From Saccharina japonica (lineage: Eukaryota; Sar; Phaeophyceae; Laminariales; Laminariaceae), in NCBI GenBank assembly GCA_008828725.1, contig MEHQ01000852.1, positions 8,700 to 72,699 on the forward strand: DNA of 64,000 nucleotides. The letters run 5' to 3'. Position 1 is the first letter of the stretch, and every line of letters begins with the position of its first letter. The notes beneath the pieces are model-generated. The model was not told the DNA's origin. It saw only the letters and a program-made list of their open reading frames with translations, and did no database searches. This document shows positions 44,401-58,400 of the stretch, in pieces. Made by a program: the position numbers and the translations under genes.

Positions 44401-47400
44401 GCGAGATTTAGATAAGTCGGGAGCAAGAAGTACTGACCATTCCACCCACCCACCCACACCACCTTCCAGCGGATAGTAGTTTCTGCATACTGTATACCAC
44501 TACAAGGACAAGGGATAGTATATCGTATCACACGTGTGATAACTTATCACACCGGGTGATAAAGATAACACACCCCCTCGGACGAATTTTCCAAGCTAAT
44601 TTTCTCTTAACAACGGGGAGAGTGCAAACGCGGAGAAAACGCGTCTATGGAAACATCATCTCGACGAGATCTCCCCAAAGCCTCCCTTTTTGTTAGGTAC
44701 GGGGGGGGAGGGCCCACTGGTTTTGGCAGAAAATTCGGTCTGAAATTCGTCCCAGGGGTGTGTGTTAATCTTGATTACAGTATGCGGTAGTGCTCTCTTA
44801 TTGCGCTAAGTGTGAGCTTAGCGTGGGAGTACACCCCGGGGTTAGAACCACCGACAGGGACAGGAGACCTCATCTACTCCAATACTTGCTTTGAATGGTC
44901 GGTGACGGCGTAGAATAATGAAAACAACAGCATGGTGATCGCGGCCCGAGATAGCACGGGCAGCTCGAACCGTGCTCTTGGCGGGAAAAGAGGGGCCCCG
45001 AGAAACGGCTCTCGACCCACTGTACTGATGAAGATCAGGAGGCATTGTACACGTAACTAGGAAGGCATTGTTTCACCCCCCCCGACCCCTGTCTTTGGGG
45101 ACTTTTGACCCTCGTATATACTGCGTTCTTCCTTTTTCCCGAGTCGTATTCCAAGTAGTGTCCCTTTAACGTGGTCGTGAAGGGGATAGTGCACCCTATA
45201 TAGTTCGGATAGTTCGGATGCATCCCCGGGTTTGCATCCAGGTAGGCATGCGGTGTATTCTCCTTGTCTGCGGGGCGATCTCAGGGGCTAGCGTGAACCT
45301 GTACTCGTATGCGTAGCCGTAACCGCAAACCCCAGCCGCAAAAAATTACAATGGGGTTCCAACAGACCCCGGAGGCATCATGCACATCATATCAACGAAA
45401 ACTGTCAGATTTTCTAGACCACTATAAAGAAAACTGCACACCCCGGAGTACGCGCGATCGAAGCATTACGCACAGCAGCAGCTTGCAAAGATGAGGTTCG
45501 AGGGGTTTTTAGACCTCACAGCTGATGTTTTTTTTTTTTTTTTTCTTCAAATAAGTTTCGTACGTATGTAGGTCGGTCCGTTTACCATCTCCCGCTGTAG
45601 ATTGAGACGGCGGAGCGGACGCCACCCAACACCCGGTGTATTCGCCGCTGCCCTCGATCAAGGTAGCAGAGTCAGAGATGCAAGCCGTTGTTACGTGCGT
45701 CTTTGTGTGAGAGAGGTTGGGAAGCGCCGACGGCGCTCGTCCTATGCGTTCCGCAGGTCGCCTTTTGTCTGTTATATATGTTTACATGTATATACTGCTG
45801 TTTACGTCATCCTGTAAGTTGTCTGTTTTATGTCTTGCCTTGTGTGCGTGCGTCTCTGTTATTTGTCCGCGTCTTGGTATAATGTACGTTTATATCTATT
45901 GTACATATATATATGCGTATCAAACATGCAATATGTATGCCTGTGGCTACTTCTATGTTCTCATATTATATGATATACATTTTGCTATGTCTATGTGTCT
46001 ATGGTTGCGTCCTACAAGTAGTCTACGAGTGTATCCCTATTTCTATCATATACCCGGATCATATCATATGTTACCGTACTTTTTGATATATCGTAACCTT
46101 AAATCTACGTCTATTGCCCGTTGTATACCTGATACCAGGTACATTATAATGTGTTTGTTGTTAACATTATACATATATATATCATATTATACTTCATCAA
46201 CTTGTCCTTCGTTGAGATACTACTACTGCTGCTGTAGTCCATGCTCCAAAGTTCTGCCGCATTCTAACCGAGAGATCGACCCATCGACCGACCGACGGCC
46301 ACCCGTCGGTCCCTCGCCCGTCGGACATGATACCGTTCGTGCATTGCCTGCTCGCATTCTTTCTTTTTGGGGGACATCGATGGCGGTGGTGGTGGTGGTG
46401 GTGGTGGTGGTGGTGGGAGCGCAGGGATATCGTCTCGGGGTGCGACGATGGACACGTGCACGTGGTGAACTTCCCCCCAGACATGGCCGGCGTGCCGACC
46501 ATGAAGGTGCGGGTGCGGGGCGGCGGTACATATGATATACCTGGTGTATCAGAGGGTGAAGGATGATGATGATGCCGTAAAACCCGTACGATAGCTTGAA
46601 ACTGCTTCTGATGATGTCACGAACATTTTACACAGCAGAGATTATGTAGAAGGTAACAACTGCTTGCAGTGTATATATATACGACGCGGCTGAACTTCGA
46701 CAAACATTGTATTGACGTTTTTATGACTTAGGGTCATCTTCGACAAGATGGTTGGCGGTGCACACAGAACATAATTATCTGCACATTTTCTTTCATTCTG
46801 GGAAATTTCCCGGCCAATCGGGGTTAGGGTTACCGGAGTCGTGGTCCCTTTATAGGACCGGTTGAGTAGTGCCGGCTGCCCGCTACAGTGCCTGTGATGT
46901 AGTGTTTGGCTGCCCGCTACAGTGCCTGTGAATCGCTTGGCACACAGATGGGATTATAACCAGTGTGGCAGTGTGCGGAGTGTATAGTGCCGGTTGCCGC
47001 TGTATTGCCAGTATTGTTTGGCTGGCGCATACCGACACTAACTATAGAGCGACCGCCGCTATTGTATAGAGTTTGGGTTTGGGGTCAAGTATGTTTCAAC
47101 GATGCGCACACAAACTCCCCGTAGCAGTTTGACTAACTCCGAGAAAAATCCCCAGACCGTCGGAGTTAGGGTTTTCATTATAACAGAGTAAATTGAAGAT
47201 TTTAGAATCAAATATTTGTTCATTCACTCGTTTTGTCGAAGCTGCACCCCAAGACGGTTTACGAGGCGGAGGCGCAGAAATACCGGCGAGCCCGTTGTTT
47301 GTCGCGGTCGGAAACGACGCCAGCAGGCACGAGCGGCCACTGCAAGCCAGGAGCGCTTGGCAAGCTTCAATCGCTTCGCGCTGTGTGGGATTCGGCGCGC

Positions 47401-50400
47401 GCTAGGGCGGTTGGATGGTTGGTTAAATGGTTGGGTGGTTGATTGATTGGTTGGGTGGTTGATTGATTGGTTGGATGGTTGGTTGGTGGCTGGCTGGTTA
47501 GATAATGGTTGTTTGGTTGTTTCATTCCGTAGTCGCTGCTGGTTACGCTTCGTTTCCGCTAGCTATGTGTCGTTACTGATAGCTGTGGTTCGTTGCAGCT
47601 ACTCGTAGCCACGTCCCGTTACCGCTCTATAGTTTAGATATACTCTGTTACCGCCATCATAGCCGTGGTCCTTTTCCGCTAGGCGCGGCCTGTTACCGCT
47701 TCGTTGCTGTACCCGCGGTCCGTTGGTTGTTCTTCGTTGTTGCTGCAAATTTGTTTGTGCTGCGTTGGTTGTTTTCGTTACTGCTGTTGGTTTGTAGTTT
47801 GTATGGTTAGTGCTGTCGGCTTGTGAGTCGGCGGGTTGATTGGTTGGTCTCCTCATTGGTTGATTTGTTTGTCCGTTCGTTTGTTTGTGTGTTAGTTGGT
47901 TTGTGCATTGGTATTGTTCGTGCGTTAGTTGGTTTAGTTGGTTAGTTGGTTGGTTGGTTGGTTGGTTGGTTGATTGGGTAGGTGGTTGGTCGTACGATTC
48001 GTTGACTTCGTTCGTTGGTTTAGTCTGGTCTGCTGATTTGGTCAGCGCGTGACCCCCGTCCTGCCCGACCGGCGGGGGTAGAGCGTCATGATTTTGCCAG
48101 GGGGCGCTTTTGATCGATTCATTGTTGGTGTTTTTGTTCATCTGACTGCTGTTGTTTTGTGTTTTGTTTGTTCGCCTGTCTGATGTTGGTGGTGTTTTTA
48201 TTCATCTGACCAATATTGTTGTTTTATGTTGGTGCACCAGACTGATGTTGTTGATGGTGTTTTTGTTCGTCTGACTGCTGTCGTTGATTTTTTGTTTTGT
48301 TCTCATCTGACGGATGTTGCTGTTAAATGATTCTGTTCATCGAACTAATTTTTGTTGATTGTGTTTCCCCTCATCGGATTGTGGTTGATTATTATTGTTT
48401 TTGTCCTCATTTGACAACGCCACTGCTTGTGTTGTGTGTTTTGCTTTCTGTTTCTATGCGTTGTTCTGCATGCAACAAAATAGGCCAGCAAGTACGTCGG
48501 GCGCGCTGTGTCGAGCGTGGCGTGGGGCACCGGCGAGCCGTACGTGGCATCGTGGACAACCACCGCCGGAGACCTGGAGGTAAGCACGGTTTTCTCCATG
48601 CGGCGGCGGCGCTAGGGGGGGAGGGGGGGAAGGGGTAGCATTGCGGGGGCCGGTTGGGGGGGGGGCGTACTCATTTGTTGCTTGCCTTAGTCATTTGACC
48701 ATTGACCACGCATCCCTTTGGAGACGGAGGGGTTTGGGGGGGGGGGGTAGATTTTCTGTGCTGAAAAATCAAAATCGTGCGTGGGATTCCTACTCACTAC
48801 GTACGCACCCCTGCGTGTTTCTGAGGGTAGTGGGTCTTCGTCCGTATTGTATGTCGCGAAGGGTCATCGGCCGCTGCACTGCTAGTTGGAATCTTGATGT
48901 GGAACATTTTTGCAGTAATAGTATTAATAGTGTACCAGGTAAGTGTAATGAGCCCCTTTCTAACTGCATCCGTTACTCGGGGATACACGACTTGGACTTA
49001 AGAGTTGATCATATATATATCTATTTTTCAACCTCTTACAACTAACTGCTGTCTGCACCTATATTTCGTTCAGTACAGACCACTATGAACTGTGCTCGGG
49101 GTTTCAGTTGGATAATATTTGCAGTACCAGTAGTAACGGAGTTTTTATCTCTTTTACCACTTACACCCACGCTGTTTTAAATATAATTTTCTTTAAATTG
49201 AAATGTGATTTGTGTCGTTTTTCCAGAGCGAATAGGCCTTCTCCAACTGAATCCGCGTTTTGGGCATAAAGTACTTGAAATTATACTGGAATCGTTGCTA
49301 CTGTATGTAGTAAAAAGGGTCAAAACAACTTCTATACAACGGCATCCTCATTGTGAGGACAACGTACTTGTAATTTTGAGTGTCATTTTTCCAGCACTAT
49401 CCTTCTGTACGTAAAAAAATAAGCGTTGTACGTGTTGTCATTTTTCGAGCACTATACTTCTGTACGTCCAAAAATAAGCGTTGTACGTACTACTTCGAAA
49501 ATCAACTCAGACTACAGAAATTCCAAGGTGCGTGTCCCGAAAAAGGTGAGTGCAGTTCTGAAAGTTTGTTTTCTCTGCGTGATGGGTGATCGTTTTTTTC
49601 GGCGCGTTTTGCTCGTCCCAAAACCTCGCCCGAAATTTCCCTCGCCGGATTAGATGCTGGACACACGGGACTACCGAGTGATGTCCACGGTGAGGGTGGA
49701 CAACTCGCTGCCCGTCCTCACGCACGAGTATCTGTCCGGTAAGCCAGGCGCCGCGTTCGGTTGCTTTGACGTGGTGACTTTGTCTTTGACTTGGTGTTTT
49801 AGTTGGTCTTGGACGTGTCTCTGACTTTGTGTTCGACTGCGGCTTTGACTTTGTCCTTGACTTTGTCTTCGACTTTGTCTTTTTCGACTTTGTCTTCGAC
49901 TTTGTCTTCGACTGTGTCTTCGACTTTGTCTTTGACTTTGTCTTGGACTTTGATTTTGACTTTTTCCTTACCTTTGTCCTTGGCTTAGCCCTTGGCTTGG
50001 TCCTTGGCTTGGTCCTTGACTTGATCCTTGGCTTGATCCTTGACTTGGTCCTTGACTTGGTCCCTATTAATAGCTTGGCCCTTTGCCTGGTGCTTGGCTT
50101 GGTCCTTGTGTTCGACTCTGTCTTTGACTTTGTGTTCGACTTTGTCTTTCACTTTTGCTCTTTATTTGTCCTTGACTTTGCCCTTGACTTGATCCTTGAC
50201 TTGATCCTTGACTTGATCCTTGACTTGGCCCTTGACTTGATCCGTCCTTTCCTTGACTTGGTCCTTGACATCATCCTTGACTTGGTCCCTAACTCGGGCC
50301 ATAGCTTGATCCTTGGTATGGTGCTTGGCTTGGTCCTTGGCTTGGTCCTTGGCTTGGTCCTTGACGTGGTTCTTAGCTTGGTCACGGCATTTGGTCGTTG

Positions 50401-53400
50401 ACTTAGTCCTTGACTTGGTTCGGTGTTTGACTTGGTTCGTTCTCTGAGGTGGTCAGGGGCTTTGACTCGTTCCATTTTTATCTTGGTCCTCGACCTGGTT
50501 CGGTCTTTGACTTAGGTCGTTATTTTTCTTGGTCTTTGGCCTTGGCTGGGTCTTTCGCTGGGTTTTTGCCTCGAGCTTCGCCTTGGTATGTTCCTCAGCC
50601 TTTGCCTCAGTCTTTGCCTTCATCTTTGACTTGGTCTTTGCCTTCATCTTTGACTTGGTCTTTGCCTTCATCTTTGACTTGGTCGTAGACTTTGTTCCTT
50701 GACTTCGGTTTTTGACTCGGTCGTTGACTCGGTATTTGACTCGGTCGTTGACTCGGTCTTTGACTCGGTCTGTGACTCGGTCTTTGACTCGGTCTGTGAC
50801 TCGGTCTTTGACTCGGTCTTTGACTCTGTCGTTGACTCGGTCTGTGACTCGGTCTTTGACTCGGTCTGTGACTCGGTCTGTGATTTGGTCTGGGACTTGG
50901 TCTTTGACTCGGTCTGTGACCCGGTCTTTGACTCGGTCTTTGACTCGGTCTTTGGTCTTTGACTCGGTGTCTTCGACTCGGTCTTTGACTCGGTCTTTGA
51001 CTCGATCTGTGGCTCGGTCTTTGACTCGGTCTTGGACTCGGCCTGTGACTCGGTCTTTGACTCGTGACTCGGTCCTTGATTTGGCTCGGTCCTTGATTTG
51101 ATTCGGTCCTAGACTCGGTCCTTGACTCGGTTCTTGACTTGGTCATTGACTCGGTCTTTGACTTGGTCCTTGACCCGGTCTTTGACCCGGTCCTTGACTC
51201 GGTCCTTGACTTGATCCTTAGCTTGGTCCTTGAATCGGTCCTTGACTCCGTCCTTGATTCGACCCTTGATTTGACTCGGCCCTTGATTGACTTTCCTTGA
51301 ATCGATCCTTGAATCGGTCCTTGACTCGGTCCTTTACTCGGTCCTTGACTCGGTCCTTAACTCGGTCTAGCGTTGACTCGGTCCTTAACTCGGTCTAGCG
51401 TTGACTCGGTCCTTGCTCGGTCCTTGACTCGGTCCTTGACTCGGTCTAGCGTTTACTCGGTCTGGCGTTGACTCGGTCTGGTCCTTGACTTGGTCCTTGA
51501 CTCGGTCTTTGACTCGGTCTTTGACTCGGTCTTTGGCTCGGTCCTTGACTCGGTCCTTGACTCTGTCTTTTGATTCGTGACTCGGTCCTTGATTTGACTT
51601 GGTCTTTGACTCGGTCCTTGACTTGGTCCTTGGCTCGGTTCTTGACTCGGTCGTTGACTCGGTCGTTAACTCGGTCTTTGACTTGGTCCTTGATTCGGTC
51701 TTTGACTCGGTCGTGACTCGGCCCTTGATTTGACTCGGTCTTTGACTCGGTCCTTGACTTGGTCCTCGGCTTGGTTATTGACTCGGTCGTTGACTCGGTC
51801 GTTAACTCGGTCTTTGATTTGGTCCTTGATTCGGTCTTTGACTCGGTCCTTGACTCGGTCCTTGTTGACTCGGTCCTTGACTCGGTCCTTGATTTGACTC
51901 GGTCCTTGAATCGGTCCTTGAATCGGTCCTTGACTCGGTCCTTGATTCGGCTCTTGATTTGACTCGGTCCTTGACTCGGTCTTTGACTCGGTCCGTCCTT
52001 GACTCGGTCTTTGACTCGGTCCTTGAATCGGTCTAGCGTTGACTAAATCCTTGACTCGGTCCTTGACTCGGTCTTTGACTCGATCCTTGACTCGGTCCTT
52101 GACTCGGTCTTTGACTCGATCTTTGACTCGGTCCTTGACTCGGTCGTTGACTCGATCTAGCGTTGACTCGGTCTAACGTTGACTCGGTCTAGCGTTGACT
52201 CGGTCTAGCGTTGACTCGGTCTAGCGTTCTCGATCTTTGACTCGATCTTTGACTCGGTCCTTGACTCGGTCGTTGACTCGATCTAGCGTTGGCTCGGTCT
52301 AGCGTTGACTCGGTCTAGCGTTGACTCGGTCTGGCCCTTCACTCGGTCCTTGACCCGGTCGTTGGCTCGGTTCTTGACTCGGTCCTTGACTCGGTCCTTG
52401 ACTCGGCCGTTGACTCGGTCGTTGACTCGGTCTTGACTTGGTCTTTGACTCGGTACTTGACTCGGTCCTTGACGCGACCCTTGACTAGGTCCTCGAATCG
52501 GTCCTTAACTCGGTCCTTGATTTGGCCCCTGATTTGACTCGGTCCTTGAATCGGTCCTTCTTCACTCAGTCCTTGACTTGACTCGGTCTGGTCCTTGGCT
52601 CGGTCTTTGACTCGGTCCTTGACTCGGTCGTTGACTTGGTCCTTGACTCGGTCCTCGACTCGATCCTTGACTCGGTCATTGAATCAGTCCTTAACTCGGT
52701 TCTTGATTTGGCCCCTGACTTAACTCGGTCCTTGAATCGGCCTTTGAATCGGTCCTTGACTCGGTTCTTGGTTCGATCCTTGACTCGGTCCTTGGCTCGA
52801 TCCTTGACTCGGTCCTTGACTCTATGACCGAGATTTTGACCGAGTCTTTGACCTGGTCTTTGACCTGGCATTTGACTTGGTCTTTGACTTGGTCTTTGGC
52901 CGAGTCGACTCTGTCTTTGACTCTGTCTTTGACTCGATCTTTGACTCGGTCTTGGCTCGGTCTTTGTCTTGCTTGTTGGCCCGGTCTTTTACCGAGTCTT
53001 CGACCAAGTCTTTTACCTGGCCTTTGACGTGGCCATTGACTTGTCTTTTTTTTTTACTTTGTCCTTGACTTTGTCCTTGACTGACTTTGACTTGACGTTG
53101 TCCTTGACTTACAACTTCGACGGTATGACTCTTTTACTGATTGTAATTTTGACTTTGCCTTGACTTTGTCTTTGATTCAGTCTTTGTTCCTCTGTCCGTG
53201 TTTGCGTACGTGTATTTTGTTTGTTGATCGGTTTGCTTGTTTTTCGGGGGGGGGGGTTAATTGATTTTGCGTTGGGTTTCTTGTTTGGTTTGTTCGGCTG
53301 TTTGGCTGTGCCTTTGTGCGTTTGTTCAGCTGTTTGTTTATCTGCTTGCTGTTCGGTAATTGCCTGTTGTCTAGTCTTCTGGATGTGGCGTTGCCTGTTT

Positions 53401-55390
53401 TTCTGATTTGTGGTTCTTGTTTTTGACAGAATGGTTGGATACGTTTTTGTCTGGCGTGCTTGGCCTTTGCTGTATGTTCTATCCCGTTTGCGTCTGCGCT
53501 TGTGTCTTCGCCAACGGTTTGCCTTATTTTTGTTGGTGACTGCGCTGTACACGCGATAGCGCTTGTCTAGAGCGATGCGATATTTCCCTACATGGTCTCA
53601 CGAGATGCGGGAGGCTTCTCCCTGAAAAGACTCAAGTGGGCCTGCTTGCCCGAGCATGAACCACTCCCTCGCTGCCTCTCCCCTTGATTAGACATGATTA
53701 TATATAATCCGTGACTTTTGCATCTTGATTATCAGACATGATTATAATCATGGCTGATTGTCCTGTACTGCTGTATTCGCATGCACGTCTTCTTGTTGTG
53801 CACGGCCCCCCCTTCTCCCCTATGACGCTCACCGCCTGCTGACAATATTGCTGTTGCGCGCTTGATCGCTTCGGTTCCTGCGCTGCAGACGTGGTGCTGG
53901 CGGTTGGGTGTGGGGAGGGGTGTGTGCGGCTGTTTGACGTGCGGATGATGTCGGCGTTTGTCACGCTTCAAGACCCTGTCGCCGGCAACATCCAGCAGGT
54001 ACATTTATTTTTAGGATGTTGTCCAACCATGCGCCTACACCAAGCCTCTCTTTTCTCCCCTCCCCCTTGTTTCCATTCATTCGTGCAATATAAGCCTGTG
54101 TTTTTCGTTCTATTTTATTTTCGTCTTGAGAGGGAAACAGGAACGAGAACAAAATGGTGACTATGGCATCGACGATCATACACGGCATTGACTGTAATAC
54201 ATGCCGCGGTTCAGTACGATCTGCTGGGTCAGGGTTACGGGCTGATTCATCTTGGCGTCCGAACTATGTGGAATCCAGAGTGGGGTACGATGTACGACAT
54301 TCGCCCAGCTTGATACTGCTCTTACTGCTCGCTCACACTAGGCTGTAGATTAGACTGGCCGCACTCCTCACTTTTGTTGTCGCTGGCTGTACCGGGGTCC
54401 CATTAAGGTTGGCCTATTTAAAACTGCTCTCACATTGTTGGAGACAACTACTTGAAATTAATGTGGGGTGATTTTTGCAGTGGTGAAATGGTTAAGGCGT
54501 CCTCCTCCCCGTTGATCTAGGAAAGGGTCGGGCCGATGTCCGCATCGTAAGTTGGCGTTCGGCACGGAGTCGCTTCGATAGTGCCGCACAACGTTCTTGA
54601 CGTTTGGGCGCAGAGCTTGTCTTGCAATGTGTTAAGTAGTAGTGGCTCGAGCTCTCCTCTTTGTAGCTGCCTCCCCCCAAATTTACGCTCGCCATACTAT
54701 ATATACCCTTCCTTCACCCCCCTTCCTCCCCTCCCCTTCCTCCTCCCTCCACCCCCTCCCCCCCACCCCCGCCTCCTACGCCCCCTCGCACCCGCCCCCC
54801 CCCCGAGCACCGTTACTACGCTAGCACCGCCAGCCGCCAGCCCCAACTTACATTTCCTACGCCTACCCTACCCTCGCGTGCCCACTCGCTGTCTGCCCCC
54901 CGGCCCCCCTCCCCGTGAATGCTCCCCCCACCCCGCTGTTTTTTGTGTTGCAAGATTTTGCCGTCTGCGAGCGGCGTTTCTGGGATCCCCCCCCCGGGTA
55001 TAGATGACTGGGTGGCTTTCGGCACGCACGGGTTGTCCAGGTGCGTGAGGTCACGCTGGCGCTGTTCGGCCGCTTGGAGAATTTTCGGCGCAGTACGTAG
55101 GGAAGAGGCGGAAGAGCGCGTGGGAACGGTGGCTGTTTTATTTAGTGGTGGTGGTGGTGGTGGTGGTGGTGGTGACGGCCTTGTTGGCGTTTGTGATGTT
55201 GGTGTGTTGGTGTTGATGTTTCATGTTTCGTGTTTGTTGTCGATGATGGTCGGGATTGGGGAGAAACCCCTGACATACGGTGGCTGTTTAGGCTTTCGCT
55301 CATTGTCAGCAATAAACGAGGTGATTCTTTACGTGGCGACGTGTCAAAAGTCTTACCGCCGATCTACAGTATGGTATATGGGCGGGTCTT

Positions 55391-55453
<63 letters not shown>

Positions 55454-58400
55454 GGGCATTAACCCACCAAGAACTGCGCGACGTTTTTTCGGGACAAACT
55501 ACCTGGAGTCAGTGTTGGAAATTTCATGCATTACTAGTGAACGGGTTGGGAAGGGCCACTCCTGCAGCCTGCTCTCCCCTACCGCGTGTCGCGCCGGACC
55601 CCACTCCCGAAGGTCTCCTTGAAAGCGTCCCCTCACCTCTCTTGTCTACCTGACCCCTCGCTCCCCTTCCGCCCCCCCCGGCGTTCAAAGGTACACCGTG
55701 GGCACTGTCAGCAACGGCAGCCTCGGAAGCAACGCCATAGGGTCTCCACAAGGAGGCATGATGGCACGGATTGCGTCTGGCCTGGCCCGAAGCGCTGGGT
55801 GCCGGTGAGTTGTTTTTGGCGCCCTCTCCGCTTTTTGTAGGCGAGAGGTGACTCTTGACGAAAAGGCACACACGGTCGAGTCGAGTCGAAGCGTGAGGTT
55901 GGGCTGGACTGGAACCCTCCTCTCCTCTATCAAAAAGAGGTTTCGGTAGGAGAGTTCCGTTTTACGCCTTGAGTAACAGCTCCCCTACACTAAATAAAAC
56001 TGGTGAAAAATGACCAAAAAAAAACTTGAAGCGCCTCCAAAAGACCCAGCCTCCTATTTAAAAATCCCAGTTGCCCTCTATGTGTACTTCGTCGACCCTC
56101 TTGCCGCTTGATTATTAATAATTCCGCATTTGCTTCGCTGAGAATCATTTAGTTTTTTTTATGCCAGCAGGGGCGTTTTCGATCCCCCTCTAATGGAGAG
56201 CCAGTGTGATCGATTTATTTTCTCAGCCGATTGGCCGAAGAGTATCCCTCTCCCCCCGTTCTGCTCTTTCCACGAGTTTCCATGATGCGAAGAATATGTA
56301 GACTTCGCTTGCCGTTTTTTTTTGTTTTTTTTTTAAAGCAAATAGTGGCCAACAAAACGCGAACGTGTTGGTTAAAATTGACGCACAATAATTGATGGCG
56401 TTCGTGTCTTTAATCCGCTCGGAATCGTTTCGTTCACTACAGCCGCCCTGAACTTATTTACAGTAGTTCGCACCATCTATTTAGTTCACGTCGTCGCCGC
56501 CGCCGCCGCCGCCGCGGCTGCCCAGCGACGATGCCGACAGCAGGGAAGAAGACGAGGAGTACGACCAGCAAGAAGAAGAGGTAACGGGCGACGAGGCGGA
56601 GGTGGGAGGTAGCGAGGGGGGCGCCGCGACGTCCGGATCGTTCTTTCCGCCGCAGCGATTGCTCTTGCTACTACACATGCGGCGGTGGCTGCTGCTGTTA
56701 CTGCTGCTCCTGCTGCTGTCGTTGATCCTGCTGCGATTGTTGGTGGTGCTGGTGCTGATGTTGTTGTTGTTGCTGTTGCTGCTGTTGCTGCTGCAGTCGG
56801 GGTCATCATTGCCACTCCGGTCCTCCTCCTCCTTTGACCTCTCCTCCTTCTCCTCCTGCTCCTCCCTCTCCTCCCTCTCCCCCTNGGGGGGGGGGGGGGG
56901 GGGGGGGGGCATTAACCCACCAAGAACTGCGCGACGTTTTTTCGGGACAAACTACCTGGAGTCAGTGTTGGAAATTTCATGCATTACTAGTGAACGGGTT
57001 GGGAAGGGCCACTCCTGCAGCCTGCTCTCCCCTACCGCGTGTCGCGCCGGACCCCACTCCCGAAGGTCTCCTTGAAAGCGTCCCCTCACCTCTCTTGTCT
57101 ACCTGACCCCTCGCTCCCCTTCCGCCCCCCCCGGCGTTCAAAGGTACACCGTGGGCACTGTCAGCAACGGCAGCCTCGGAAGCAACGCCATAGGGTCTCC
57201 ACAAGGAGGCATGATGGCACGGATTGCGTCTGGCCTGGCCCGAAGCGCTGGGTGCCGGTGAGTTGTTTTTGGCGCCCTCTCCGCTTTTTGTAGGCGAGAG
57301 GTGACTCTTGACGAAAAGGCACACACGGTCGAGTCGAGTCGAAGCGTGAGGTTGGGCTGGACTGGAACCCTCCTCTCCTCTATCAAAAAGAGGTTTCGGT
57401 AGGAGAGTTCCGTTTTACGCCTTGAGTAACAGCTCCCCTACACTAAATAAAACTGGTGAAAAATGACCAAAAAAAAACTTGAAGCGCCTCCAAAAGACCC
57501 AGCCTCCTATTTAAAAATCCCAGTTGCCCTCTATGTGTACTTCGTCGACCCTCTTGCCGCTTGATTATTAATAATTCCGCATTTGCTTCGCTGAGAATCA
57601 TTTAGTTTTTTTTATGCCAGCAGGGGCGTTTTCGATCCCCCTCTAATGGAGAGCCAGTGTGATCGATTTATTTTCTCAGCCGATTGGCCGAAGAGTATCC
57701 CTCTCCCCCCGTTCTGCTCTTTCCACGAGTTTCCATGATGCGAAGAATATGTAGACTTCGCTTGCCGTTTTTTTTTGTTTTTTTTTTAAAGCAAATAGTG
57801 GCCAACAAAACGCGAACGTGTTGGTTAAAATTGACGCACAATAATTGATGGCGTTCGTGTCTTTAATCCGCTCGGAATCGTTTCGTTCACTACAGCCGCC
57901 CTGAACTTATTTACAGTAGTTCGCACCATCTATTTAGTTCACGTCGTCGCCGCCGCCGCCGCCGCCGCGGCTGCCCTCCCCCCCACCCCACCTTACCCCC
58001 CCCCCCCCACCCCGCCCCCTCCCCCCCCGCTTCAGCACCACTGATCTAGAGCTTTCGGCCCCGCTTGATGTGAATGCGGGGCTGTTTTTGGCACCGCTTG
58101 GCCCGACTCGTTCCGACGGCGGGCAGGAGCGGCAGCTATGCGGCATCACACTCGACGCGCGCATCTTCACCTTCTCACACAACGGCGAACTGGCGACGAA
58201 CGCGGCAGTGGCGGCGACTGTTGCCGAGCGCGGGGGGGGCAGGCGGTGGCGGTGAGGGGGGGGGCGGGGGCGGTGGTGGGGTGGTCGGGAGGGGTGGGGG
58301 GCGGAGGCTTGGGTGGGGGTTGGAGTGGAGGCGGGGCGGGGCGGGGGGCGGGGGTGTGTTCGGGGGCGGTGCCGTTGGCGGTGGGCTGTTGCCTCGCGCG

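Larger units (their letters stand above)
44053..46424 (+). other. Intron 3 of the WD40 gene
   Basis: It holds two piggyBac-like MITE copies (44146-44194, 44204-44281), a pair of palindromes (44527-44562), a T-tailed repeat (45395-45544), TA-rich DNA near 45.9-46.2 kb and a GGT microsatellite (46381-46416). Confidence 0.6.

Noticed and set aside
49829-51146. Long open frames on both strands within the 12-bp array
   Set aside because: The unit length is a multiple of three and stop-free, so frames stay open by arithmetic. The peptides are simple repeats, and the array lies between two in-phase exons.
54479-54545. tRNA-like A-box sequence (tggtgaaatggttaaggcg)
   Set aside because: It falls at the end of a piggyBac-like MITE copy whose consensus explains it, and no matching B box or acceptor stem was found.
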